NCBI GenBank assembly: GCA_022425505.1
Contig: JAKMFI010000082.1
Coordinates: 1-40,907, forward strand
DNA length: 40,907 nucleotides
Direction of reading: 5' to 3'
Origin: Flavobacteriaceae bacterium
GTDB lineage: Bacteria; Bacteroidota; Bacteroidia; Flavobacteriales; Flavobacteriaceae
Made by a program: the position numbers and the translations under genes. Each line of letters begins with the position of its first letter. Position 1 is the stretch's first letter. Shown here piece after piece: positions 1 to 6,773 of the stretch. The notes under the pieces are model-generated. The model searched no databases. It worked only from the letters and a program-made list of their open reading frames with translations, and was not told where the DNA came from.

Positions 1-23
1 CAATAAAGCAAGACACCCCTTGC
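1..23 (-). terminator. weak possible terminator after TPR gene
   Basis: On the minus strand, just past the stop of the TPR gene, a 5-bp hairpin (arms 8-12 and 19-23, 6-nt loop) is followed by a short T-rich run. The stem is short and the T tract poor. In related genomes further envelope genes often follow this gene, so read-through is equally possible. Confidence 0.25.
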
Positions 24-34
24 GAATCATCTGT

Positions 35-1414
35 TTAAAGATTAGGAACTGTTACAGAAGATCGAATCCAACAGTCAAATGAAATCACTTCACCCGCTTT
101 ACCTTGGGTAAAGATATCTGTCTTGGAAGGCGCACGTCCCGTATAGCTCGCTTCAAGTTTTTGCGAGGTCTTTTTCAGCGATGGATCTACGATAGCTGCT
201 CTGCGTGCGGTTTGTGCGGCCAACCAGTACACGGCTTGTTTCTCAAACTGATTATTTCCACAATCATTTGCACTGTCTGCATAAAGTCCCGAAATCAGGA
301 TATAAGCTTTCCCCATAGAGGGCTTGTTGGACAAGGCCTGGTTTGCATATTTTCGAGCTTGACTTTTCAATCCTCTCTTTTTGAGCTTTGCCGCTATCTT
401 ATACAAAATTTCTGCCTTTCTGTAAACGTCTGACTCAAGAATAAGCGATTCCTCGTAAAAAGCGATGGCTTCGGTTGTATTTCCGGCTTTATCTTTCAAA
501 ATCCCTAAATAGTAAGCGGAATCTGCAGACGGACTCAAACTGTGTAAGGCCTCCACAAGCTCAACAAACAATGGATCATCTGAACACTCTTTAGCGTCCA
601 TACGGCTTGCAGCACGCTTCAACCATTTTTCATCGGATTTGTTCTCATCAAAATTTGAACGGTATAGCGGAATCAAGTTTTCACAAGATGCCTCTTGAGA
701 AATAATCGCATCCAAATTGTTGGCATAGGTCGAATTCGCACGGGAATTGATTTCAGCAACACGTTTGCTTCGTTTGTCCCTAGACGTTAAGGCTTCTCCT
801 GCATCTTCTTTCTTTAAAATACGGTCAAAGGTTCTGGATAGCTTTTGATTTTCAATGGTAAACTTTTCAGAGACATCCTCATATTTTGAAAACAGGGCAT
901 CCATAGTCACATTCTCATCCCCATTTTTGTACATAGTGTACAAGGTTTTAAAGTAGTTATATAGTGCTTTTGGATTGGCAAAACTTTCCATATCTGAGGC
1001 AAAGGCCTGATCAAAGGTTGCATAAATCTCAGCTAACGATGCGGTTTCATATTCCAGCATTGACTGTGCCTTGGCAGATATTATTTTTCCACGCTGTGAT
1101 TTTCCTCTGCGGTCTGTAGGGAAATAACTCAACCAGTCTTCATAGAGAGAACGTAACATTGAAATGTATTCTGAGTTGTCCTCTTCGTTTTTGATTTTAT
1201 GTCCTAGAATACGCTCCCCATAGATGTATGTGGCTTCATTTAGCTCTGGACAATGTGTTTTTACTTCCAACCAAGGTACATAGGCGGAATCGTAGTTTTT
1301 CACTTTTGCAAACTCTGCAAAAATACTGAGGTTTGCTGGGCAGTCTGCTGCAGATTGAGCAGAGAGCACTCCAAATGAGAATAAAAGTAGAATTAAAAAG
1401 GTTAAATTTTTCAT
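35..1414 (-). CDS. secreted tetratricopeptide-repeat protein
   Basis: This 459-aa protein has an N-terminal signal peptide (K3, then a hydrophobic run ending in LSAQ around residue 20), so it should be periplasmic or envelope-associated. The body is alpha-helical. TPR-like helices are clearest at about residues 295-385, with patterns such as YYLGILKDKAGNTTEAIAFY and RKAEILYKIAAKL. No catalytic motif is visible, and TPR proteins usually act as scaffolds. It is the last of three packed genes: its ATG lies one base after the stop of the upstream barrel protein, so the two are surely cotranscribed with coaX. The link to an outer-membrane barrel suggests an envelope role, but that is inference. 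The exact function is not recognised. Confidence 0.85.
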   Translation of the reverse strand: MKNLTFLILLLFSFGVLSAQSAADCPANLSIFAEFAKVKNYDSAYVPWLEVKTHCPELNEATYIYGERILGHKIKNEEDNSEYISMLRSLYEDWLSYFPTDRRGKSQRGKIISAKAQSMLEYETASLAEIYATFDQAFASDMESFANPKALYNYFKTLYTMYKNGDENVTMDALFSKYEDVSEKFTIENQKLSRTFDRILKKEDAGEALTSRDKRSKRVAEINSRANSTYANNLDAIISQEASCENLIPLYRSNFDENKSDEKWLKRAASRMDAKECSDDPLFVELVEALHSLSPSADSAYYLGILKDKAGNTTEAIAFYEESLILESDVYRKAEILYKIAAKLKKRGLKSQARKYANQALSNKPSMGKAYILISGLYADSANDCGNNQFEKQAVYWLAAQTARRAAIVDPSLKKTSQKLEASYTGRAPSKTDIFTQGKAGEVISFDCWIRSSVTVPNL

Positions 1415-1415
1415 T

Positions 1416-2663
1416 TTAATTGAATTTTCGCTTTATAAACCAACGGTCATTGAGTGAAAACCCAATGCGAATGTTGACATAATTTTCTTGAATGAGGGAC
1501 TCGCCTCCAGATCCCAGTTTTCCAAGTTCAAAGCCCACATTGACATTCGAAAAGCCAGCTACTGGTAAGCCAACCCCAAAAGTAATGCCAGTATTTTCAA
1601 TCGCTTTGTCATTCAAAATCATTCCTGTTTTAGACGAAACAAACCCAATACGGTAAACGATACGTTTCCAATAACTGGAAAACGAGTCGTATTCTGGTAT
1701 AAAATAGCCCCCTATTGATAGCTGGAAAGCTGGTTCGTATCGCACACTCCCAACAGCGTAAAACGCATTGTCAATAGAGCCGTCTGTCTCTGTCCACTGT
1801 CCACCAATATACCATTTTTTGGGCTCTCCAATTCCACCGCCTATGGTTTGTTTGGCGGGGAGCTCACTTCTGGTTTCATCGAGTCCTTCAAGAAACAAAT
1901 TTACTTCTTGCGTATCGCGTTGTTCGCCCAGTGAGGTGAATGTGGATATGGAGCGAACATTAAAAGATTCTAGATTGGCTTTCGGTTGATAGGCATAGTG
2001 CAATTGCATTTGTAGCCGATTCGAAAGGTGGATCTTATAATATGAGGACAGATTCCACTCCACACCTCTCAACTCCGATTCGTTATTTAGCTGTGAGAGT
2101 AAATCAATTCCATCGTCTTGTCGGGTGTGGACTCTAAAAATCGACCCAAAATTGTAATGGACCGAAGCTCCAATCCCCAAATTTTTTAGGGGAGAGAACC
2201 CTAAAGAAAAGAAAACCTGATTGATTCCGCCATTTCCTTCGTAATTCGAATTGGAACTCAAACCATTAATTTCGTCGGAAACACTGAGTCGATAGCCAAC
2301 TGCTGTTTTTGGCAGAAGCCCAAAACCAAATCCGAAATACTTTGTTGGTATAGCCACTGTCATATAATCAATCCCAGCCGTTTCATTTTTTGAAGAATTG
2401 GCATCTGAAATAAAGTCTCGCCTCGAATAATTTGCGCCGATATTGTAGTTGATAAGCTTCAGTTCAGCCAAAGAAGCAGGAGATGAAACGTTGTGGTGAA
2501 TACTATCAACATGTGCCACAAGTCCCCCCATAGATCTTTGATCAGCAGTTCCTGAAAACAAGGACTCCCCCAATCCGTAAAAAGAATAGGGTGAAAGGGT
2601 CCCTTTTTGAGCAAACAAATGGGAAGTGATGAGTAGAGAAGTGATTAAAAAAAAGCGAGTCAT
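1416..2663 (-). CDS. outer-membrane beta-barrel protein, FadL/PorV-like
   Basis: This 415-aa protein starts with a cleavable signal peptide (about residues 1-18, ending HLFAQ). It continues with alternating hydrophobic/polar strands rich in aromatic and glycine residues, such as YFGFGFGLLPKTAVGYRLS and FFSLGFSPLKNLGIGASVHY, as expected of an outer-membrane barrel. The N-terminal 'SPYSFYGLGE...RSMGGL' segment is typical of Bacteroidota barrels of the OMPP1/FadL/PorV type. Its ATG abuts the coaX stop (TAA then ATG, no gap) and the TPR gene follows after one base, so the three form one operon. The substrate, if any, cannot be read from sequence. The family call rests on pattern recognition, not on a diagnostic motif. 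Confidence 0.75.
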   Translation of the reverse strand: MTRFFLITSLLITSHLFAQKGTLSPYSFYGLGESLFSGTADQRSMGGLVAHVDSIHHNVSSPASLAELKLINYNIGANYSRRDFISDANSSKNETAGIDYMTVAIPTKYFGFGFGLLPKTAVGYRLSVSDEINGLSSNSNYEGNGGINQVFFSLGFSPLKNLGIGASVHYNFGSIFRVHTRQDDGIDLLSQLNNESELRGVEWNLSSYYKIHLSNRLQMQLHYAYQPKANLESFNVRSISTFTSLGEQRDTQEVNLFLEGLDETRSELPAKQTIGGGIGEPKKWYIGGQWTETDGSIDNAFYAVGSVRYEPAFQLSIGGYFIPEYDSFSSYWKRIVYRIGFVSSKTGMILNDKAIENTGITFGVGLPVAGFSNVNVGFELGKLGSGGESLIQENYVNIRIGFSLNDRWFIKRKFN

Positions 2664-3383
2664 TTATGACTTATTCGTTTCAAGCAAGAGATTTAGTCCG
2701 ATGGCTAAAAAATTTTCGTCCGCTAAGATGCCATTTTTTACCCGTTTAGACAAGAAACCAGCGTCTCCACCTGTTAAAATTATCCTAAATGTTGGTATAG
2801 ATGTTTCAAATCGACTGATAAATGCCTCTATCTCAGCAACAACACTCGAAATTACCCCGTGATGCATGGCCTCGTCAGTATTGGTGGGTGGAAAAGATGA
2901 AGGCTCATTTATCTTCAAATTGGGAAGTTGATGGGTAAACCTATGCATGGCTTGGTATCTCATCATCAAACCTGGGCTGATAACACCGCCAATGTGGCGT
3001 GCTTTTGCAGTCATCAAATCATAAGTAATGCAAGTACCAGCATCGATAATCAAAACATTTTCACGAGGAAACAAGTAAACCGCAGCTGCTAGGCCCACCA
3101 CCCTATCGATCCCCAAATTTTCAAATGGATCATAATCTGATGTAAAAGGAAATTGAAGCTGATGATGTACTTCCACACATTGGGTATTGTTGTAAAGCGT
3201 TTCCAAATCCGATTGAGTATTCCCGACCTGCGAAAGAATGGAATGTGTGATTTTATGTGTATCGAGAATCGATTGCCATGGAATGATTTCCGTACTGGAA
3301 AACTTCTGAGCAGATTTTAGTTCTAAGCCGTCAAACAAGCCGAGCTTGGTCTGTGTATTTCCGATATCAATTGTGAGATTCAA
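2664..3383 (-). CDS. coaX: type III pantothenate kinase
   Basis: CoaX phosphorylates pantothenate with ATP, the first committed step of coenzyme A synthesis in the cytoplasm. The ASKHA-fold signatures are present: the N-terminal phosphate loop DIGNTQTKLGLF, the central GIDRVVGLAAA, and IDAGTCITYDLM, whose Asp is catalytic in the family. No ATG exists near the N-terminus. I place the start at the TTG at 3383 because MNLTIDIGNT matches the usual start of flavobacterial CoaX; another TTG at 3398 would add five residues (MRIIV). Length (about 239 aa) is normal. It heads an operon with the barrel and TPR genes, and diverges from tRNA-Phe. A 7/8 match to TANNTTTG (TATTTTAG) lies about 20 nt upstream. 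Confidence 0.92.
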   Translation of the reverse strand: MNLTIDIGNTQTKLGLFDGLELKSAQKFSSTEIIPWQSILDTHKITHSILSQVGNTQSDLETLYNNTQCVEVHHQLQFPFTSDYDPFENLGIDRVVGLAAAVYLFPRENVLIIDAGTCITYDLMTAKARHIGGVISPGLMMRYQAMHRFTHQLPNLKINEPSSFPPTNTDEAMHHGVISSVVAEIEAFISRFETSIPTFRIILTGGDAGFLSKRVKNGILADENFLAIGLNLLLETNKS

Positions 3384-3429
3384 AACAATAATTCGCAAGT
3401 GCTAAAATACTGGAATTTTTATTAGCCCC

Positions 3430-3459
3430 TTGTCAGTTCTATAAAGGGTTTTATATTTG
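3430..3459 (+). promoter_or_regulatory. Bacteroidota-type promoter of tRNA-Phe
   Basis: TTG at 3430-3432 and TATATTTG at 3452-3459 are separated by 19 nt. This fits the Bacteroidota consensus TTG-N17-23-TANNTTTG exactly. Transcription should begin near 3464, about a dozen bases before the mature tRNA. It is the cleanest full promoter match in the window. Confidence 0.8.
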
Positions 3460-3476
3460 CATCTGCCTAAGCGCAT

Positions 3477-3549
3477 GGTACCTTAGCTCAGTTGGTAGAG
3501 CAAAGGACTGAAAATCCTTGTGTCCCTGGTTCGATTCCTGGAGGTACCA
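3477..3549 (+). tRNA. tRNA-Phe (GAA)
   Basis: A 73-nt cloverleaf is readable: acceptor GGTACCT/AGGTACC, D-stem GCTC/GAGC, anticodon stem AAGGA/TCCTT around loop CTGAAAA (anticodon GAA), T-loop TTCGATT, discriminator A at 3549. The CCA end is not encoded (CTA follows). The T-stem CCTGG/CCTGG leaves a central U-U mismatch at 51/63. All other stems pair, so the gene is probably functional. Its 3' end is also half of a direct repeat that bounds the cassette downstream. Confidence 0.96.
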
Positions 3550-3550
3550 C
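3528..3550 (+). repeat. left copy of tRNA-Phe 3'-end direct repeat (att-like)
   Basis: These 23 bases, running from the T-loop to just past the discriminator, recur at 4114-4136 with 20 of 23 identical. The last 13 bases (ctggaggtaccac) match perfectly. Duplication of a tRNA 3' end at the far side of an AT-rich insert is the usual footprint of tRNA-targeted integration. Confidence 0.75.
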
Positions 3551-3551
3551 T

Positions 3552-3597
3552 AGACCTTAATTAATTGTTATTCAGTTAGTTAGGGTCTTTTTATTTT
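3552..3597 (+). terminator. terminator after tRNA-Phe
   Basis: A 13-bp stem (3552-3564 with 3576-3588, two G-U pairs, 11-nt loop) is followed by a T-rich tail. It lies inside the cassette, immediately after the tRNA. Confidence 0.75.
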
Positions 3598-3618
3598 GAT
3601 GATTTTTAATCCTTTTTG

Positions 3619-3631
3619 GGAATCGAACCAG
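3619..3631 (-). repeat. inverted copy of tRNA-Phe T-arm
   Basis: The reverse complement, ctggttcgattcc, is identical over 13 bases to tRNA-Phe positions 3526-3538. It lies 70 bp inside the cassette. A chance match of this length so close to its source is unlikely. It may be an integrase recognition arm or the trace of an earlier rearrangement. Confidence 0.5.
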
Positions 3632-3727
3632 TATCTTAATATACTGTATATCAGGCAATTAAATATTTTTTTGTGGTACACACTTCCACATCCTTAAAAT
3701 TCACCTTTATTTCATTAAATTTACAAT

Positions 3728-4015
3728 ATGGACAATAAATTATTTGGAGTTTTATTTTTCTGTTTTTTAATGGTTTTAGTTTTTGGATTAAACTATATCA
3801 CCCAACGAGTAGATATGGACAAAGTTCCCCAACAGAAGAAAAATAAATACCTCACTTGGTTTTGGTATTTCTATGGTGTTTTTTATCTCTTTTATGGATT
3901 AAGTGACATCTTTTTTGAAGGAGATTTTTTGTTTGGTACAATATGGGTAGTAATTTCCATAACAATTCTAATCTTGAACTATAAGGGTAAAGTTTTCTCT
4001 AACCTTTCCAAATAA
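3728..4015 (+). CDS. small membrane protein of the cassette, unknown function
   Basis: This 95-aa protein is unrecognised. Three hydrophobic segments are visible: about residues 5-24 (LFGVLFFCFLMVLVFGLNYI), 44-60 (WFWYFYGVFYLFYGLSD) and 68-84 (LFGTIWVVISITILILN). A lysine-rich cytoplasmic-looking loop (QQKKNK) lies between the first two. It is the only gene in the tRNA-bounded cassette and its base composition is AT-rich compared with neighbouring core genes, which suggests transfer. No Shine-Dalgarno sequence is visible, which is normal for this phylum. A small multi-spanning protein alone in a cassette could be an immunity- or defence-type product, but nothing in the sequence shows that. 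Confidence 0.7.
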   Translation: MDNKLFGVLFFCFLMVLVFGLNYITQRVDMDKVPQQKKNKYLTWFWYFYGVFYLFYGLSDIFFEGDFLFGTIWVVISITILILNYKGKVFSNLSK

Positions 4016-4054
4016 GTACTTTTCATAATCAACTTTTACATATAAATTTTATCG

Positions 4055-4073
4055 TGGTACACAATGTGTACCA
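4055..4073. repeat. 19-bp palindrome inside cassette
   Basis: The sequence reads tggtacaca-a-tgtgtacca, a perfect palindrome around a central base. Its left arm shares gtggtacaca (counting base 4054) with 3673-3682. It lies 40 bp past the cassette gene, so it could act as a terminator-like hairpin, an operator, or an integrase/excisionase site. No T tract follows directly. Confidence 0.55.
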
Positions 4074-4113
4074 TATTTTTTATAACTAACTGATTTTCAA
4101 TAAAAAATTTGAT

Positions 4114-4136
4114 GGTTTTATTTCTGGAGGTACCAC
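4114..4136 (+). repeat. right copy of tRNA-Phe 3'-end direct repeat (att-like)
   Basis: This copy matches 3528-3550 at 20 of 23 positions, differing at the two T-loop bases and one T-stem base. Bases 4124-4136 are identical to the tRNA end. A strong terminator starts at the next base, as expected if this was once the end of the tRNA transcription unit. Confidence 0.7.
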
Positions 4137-4171
4137 AAACTCCGAGCTTGTTGTAAGCTCGGAGTTTTTAT
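4137..4171. terminator. bidirectional terminator
   Basis: A perfect 13-bp stem (4137-4149 with 4155-4167, loop GTTGT) has AAA on the left side and TTTTT on the right. It can stop the plus-strand tRNA/cassette transcript and the minus-strand pseudouridine synthase transcript, whose stop codon lies at 4172. Confidence 0.88.
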
Positions 4172-4921
4172 TTATAACATCTTTAAAAAATCGATTTCTT
4201 GTTTGGTCAAGTGCCGCCATGTTCCTCTTGGAAGGTCTTTTTTGGTGAGCCCTGCAAAAACAACTCGATCCAAAGCAATCACCTCATAACCCAAGTGTTC
4301 AAATATGCGCCGTACGATTCTGTTTCTGCCCGAGTGAATTTCCAATCCAATTTCTCGTTTACTCGCTCCTTGGACATAGCTTACCTCATCGACTTTAACA
4401 GGACCATCATCGAGAGTAAATCCCCTACGAATCTGCGCCAAATCATGCGGTTTTAAGCTTTTGGAAAGTACCACATGGTAAAGTTTCTTGACCATCGATG
4501 ACGGATGGGTTAGTTTTTTGGCCAGATCACCATCATTGGTAAATAACAATAGTCCCGTTGTAGGGCGATCGAGGCGACCCACAGGGACAATGCGAGAGGG
4601 CGTTGACTTTGCAACCAGATCCATTACCGTTTTTCGACCGCGCTCGTCTTTGGTGGTTGTGATAAATCCCTTTGGCTTGTTGAGAAGGACATAGGCCTTT
4701 TTTTCAGGGTTAATACGTTTCCCGTCAAAATGCACAACGTCTCTTTCCTGAACTTGATAGCCAAGCTCTGTAACGACCTGATTGTTGACCTTTACCACAC
4801 CCAACCCAATGTGCATATCGGCTTCTCTGCGAGAACAAATCCCTGCATGGGCAATGTATTTATTAAGACGAGTTGTGCTTTTGGGAGTTGATTTCTTTGC
4901 AGATGATTTTCTTCGATTCAT
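4172..4921 (-). CDS. 23S/16S rRNA pseudouridine synthase, RsuA/RluB family
   Basis: The enzyme converts a uridine in ribosomal RNA to pseudouridine. An S4 RNA-binding domain (about residues 17-75, RLNKYIAHAGICSRREAD) precedes the catalytic domain with GRLDRPTTGLLLFTNDGDLA, whose Asp is the family nucleophile. NRIVRRIFEHLGYEV is the conserved C-terminal motif. I chose the ATG at 4921 (MNRRKSSAKK), since the longer reading begins at a TTG that overlaps the promoter. The N-terminus is lysine/serine rich. It follows ubiA by 21 bp and has its own TANNTTTG box within that gap. Length, about 249 aa, is normal. The exact target (RluB or RsuA site) cannot be told from sequence alone. Confidence 0.93.
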   Translation of the reverse strand: MNRRKSSAKKSTPKSTTRLNKYIAHAGICSRREADMHIGLGVVKVNNQVVTELGYQVQERDVVHFDGKRINPEKKAYVLLNKPKGFITTTKDERGRKTVMDLVAKSTPSRIVPVGRLDRPTTGLLLFTNDGDLAKKLTHPSSMVKKLYHVVLSKSLKPHDLAQIRRGFTLDDGPVKVDEVSYVQGASKREIGLEIHSGRNRIVRRIFEHLGYEVIALDRVVFAGLTKKDLPRGTWRHLTKQEIDFLKML

Positions 4922-4928
4922 AGTTCTG

Positions 4929-4960
4929 CAAAGGTATAACAACTAGATTGGGATTTTCAA
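4929..4960 (-). promoter_or_regulatory. promoter of pseudouridine synthase gene
   Basis: On the minus strand, TTG (4958-4960) and TACCTTTG (4929-4936) are spaced by 21 nt, fitting the Bacteroidota consensus. The G of the -7 box is only 7 nt from the ATG at 4921, so the transcript would have a leader of just a few bases. The -33 element lies inside the end of the ubiA coding region. Confidence 0.65.
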
Positions 4961-5824
4961 CAATGGCAAGCATATTATACCCAATAAAATCAGTGCCTTT
5001 ATCCCAAATAGAAGAAAAATCAATTGATTGGTTTTTGAAAATCTCCACAATAATATGGTGAAGAATACCAAAAACACCAAGCTGGCGATAAAGTAATACA
5101 GGATTCCATGTAAGGAATAAAAGAAATGCAACAGCAAAAAAACACCAAAACAAAAACACACCAACAGGGAAATAAGGCCTTTGGCCTGGACTTCCCCATA
5201 AACCGTGGGGATGGTCTTATAGTTGTTTGAAAGATCCCCTCTAATGTTGCATAAGTCTTTAACCAGCTCTTTAATAGAGATCAATAACAATAAATAAGAT
5301 GCGAGGGTAAAAATTTCCATTGTGAAATATTTAAAATGCACAGTTATCGCAAAAAATGGCAATACAGTCAGTGTTGCAGAAACCAGATTTCCAATAAATA
5401 AATATCGCTTTAGGAATCCCGAATAAAGCGCCATACTAACAATGTATCCACAAAAGAAAAGAGCTGATCGATGGGAAACGATACTGGCGACCAATAGTGC
5501 AACCCCATTGAAGGTAAAATATCCGATCAGCTTGGAGCGTTCAGATATATTTTGTTCCAACAAGGTTTTTTGGGGACGGTTAATCAAATCTTTTTCTTGA
5601 TCAAAAAACGCATTGATGATATAGCCCGCAGCTACGGAGAGTACAGTGGCCAAAACAATCAGCCACAAATTGATATCCAAAAAGGTCTCACTAGTGCTGG
5701 TCTCAGGTGAAAAGATAACAGCCGCAGATAGGAGTTGGGCAACAACCAGAACTGCTAGATTCTGTCCCCGAACCAAGGAGAGTAAGCTGATCGTCTTCAG
5801 AAATACGCCATCTTGACTAGGCAA
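4943..5824 (-). CDS. UbiA-family geranylgeranylglycerol-phosphate-type prenyltransferase
   Basis: This 293-aa integral membrane protein has about eight or nine hydrophobic segments. It carries both Asp motifs of UbiA prenyltransferases, NAFFDQEKDLINRPQK (about residues 71-86) and KDLCNIRGDLSNNYKT. They bind Mg-diphosphate of the prenyl donor. Flavobacterial relatives are commonly annotated geranylgeranylglycerol-phosphate geranylgeranyltransferase; the real acceptor is not proved by sequence. It sits 10 bp after the mevalonate-kinase-like gene, which fits use of the isoprenoids made by this operon. The start is a TTG at 5824. There is no Met at all before the first catalytic motif, so a non-ATG start is forced unless the reading frame is disturbed. 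Confidence 0.87.
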   Translation of the reverse strand: MPSQDGVFLKTISLLSLVRGQNLAVLVVAQLLSAAVIFSPETSTSETFLDINLWLIVLATVLSVAAGYIINAFFDQEKDLINRPQKTLLEQNISERSKLIGYFTFNGVALLVASIVSHRSALFFCGYIVSMALYSGFLKRYLFIGNLVSATLTVLPFFAITVHFKYFTMEIFTLASYLLLLISIKELVKDLCNIRGDLSNNYKTIPTVYGEVQAKGLISLLVCFCFGVFLLLHFFYSLHGILYYFIASLVFLVFFTILLWRFSKTNQLIFLLFGIKALILLGIICLPLLKIPI

Positions 5825-5834
5825 AACAAAAAGA

Positions 5835-6764
5835 TTAGAAAGTATAAACGACTTCCAGTCGGTGGTCTTTCAGTACAGACTGTGCCTTAGTGATATCTTC
5901 CGTAAACCCAAGTATATATCCACCTCCACCCGATCCGCAGAGTTTGAGGTAGTAGGCGTTGGTGTCAATACCTGTTTTCCAAAGCGCATGAAATTGCTCT
6001 GGGATCATAGGTTTAAAATGAGTAAGCACGGTTTTGGAAAGTCGTTTCAAATCGCCAAATAAAGATTTGACATCTCCTATTAAAAAGTGCTCAACACAGC
6101 GATCAGAATAGGAGATAAACTGTTCTTTGATCATTTTCCTAAAAGAAGGAGACTCCATGTTTTGCATAAAAATATTGACCATCGGGGCCGTTTCTCCCAT
6201 AGATCCACTGTCGAGTAAAAAGACTGCTCCCTTCCCAGCTTGAGGTTGAGATGGGATCCCGGTGGGCTCCAAAATATCTTTGGAGTGTATCAAAATAGGT
6301 AAACTCAAAAAACTATTTAGCGGGTCTAATCCAGATGATTTTCCATGAAAAAAAGATTCCATCTGACCAAAAATTTGTTTGAGCTTAAGCAACTTATCGC
6401 GAGTGAGGTTTTCCAAAATCGTGATTTTGTTATTCGCATAACGATCATAGACAGCAGCGACCAATGCGCCACTACTTCCAATGCCATATCCCTGTGGAAT
6501 GCTACTGTCAAAGTACAAGCCCTTAGCCAGATCTTCACGAAGTTGTTTAGTGTTAAAAGTTACCAAAGTACGATTGATCTGTTCCAGGTAGTCCGCGAAT
6601 TCACTCAACTTCTGATTCGATGCTTGCGCTTCATCGTTTTTTGTGTCTGAGATTTTTAGCGCTCCTTTATAAAAGTTATAGGGAATCGAAAGGCCTTTGG
6701 CATCTTTGATGATACCGTATTCTCCAAAGAGTAAAATTTTGGCGTAAAATAAGGGTCCTTTCAC
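5835..6764 (-). CDS. GHMP kinase, probable mevalonate kinase
   Basis: The protein (309 aa) is a cytoplasmic GHMP-fold kinase that probably phosphorylates mevalonate. The N-terminal KILLFGEYGIIKDAKGLSIP is the family's first motif. The ATP loop PQGYGIGSSGALVAAVYD spans about residues 90-107, and the C-terminal LKLCGSGGGGYILGF is the third GHMP motif. The start is GTG at 6764, 9 bp after the diphosphomevalonate decarboxylase stop, so the genes are one operon. The sequence is divergent from textbook mevalonate kinases, and a phosphomevalonate kinase role cannot be excluded; the neighbours make a mevalonate-pathway role firm. Confidence 0.87.
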   Translation of the reverse strand: MKGPLFYAKILLFGEYGIIKDAKGLSIPYNFYKGALKISDTKNDEAQASNQKLSEFADYLEQINRTLVTFNTKQLREDLAKGLYFDSSIPQGYGIGSSGALVAAVYDRYANNKITILENLTRDKLLKLKQIFGQMESFFHGKSSGLDPLNSFLSLPILIHSKDILEPTGIPSQPQAGKGAVFLLDSGSMGETAPMVNIFMQNMESPSFRKMIKEQFISYSDRCVEHFLIGDVKSLFGDLKRLSKTVLTHFKPMIPEQFHALWKTGIDTNAYYLKLCGSGGGGYILGFTEDITKAQSVLKDHRLEVVYTF

Positions 6765-6773
6765 GTGTTAAAG

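Larger units (their letters stand above)
3551..4136 (+). mobile_element. small tRNA-Phe-bounded cassette, integrase-less
   Basis: The segment between the intact tRNA-Phe and the repeated tRNA tail is clearly AT-richer than its surroundings. It carries one gene (3728-4015) and no integrase. At the left end is a terminator hairpin. Next comes an inverted 13-base copy of the tRNA T-arm (3619-3631). The ORF is flanked by two copies of gtggtacaca (3673-3682 and 4054-4063), the second lying within a 19-bp palindrome. The original tRNA terminator appears to be the hairpin at 4137, directly after the right repeat. I infer an old integration, or the remnant of a larger island. Three mismatches in the right repeat suggest it is no longer excisable. 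Confidence 0.55.

Noticed and set aside
3525-3541. U-U mismatch in the tRNA-Phe T-stem as a sign of a pseudo-tRNA
   Set aside because: All other stems, the anticodon loop, the T-loop and a perfect promoter are intact, and single mismatches are tolerated in functional tRNAs.
4863-5159. 98-aa ORF inside the UbiA gene
   Set aside because: It lies in a different frame of the same strand and overlaps the catalytic prenyltransferase frame; its hydrophobicity is inherited from the membrane gene.
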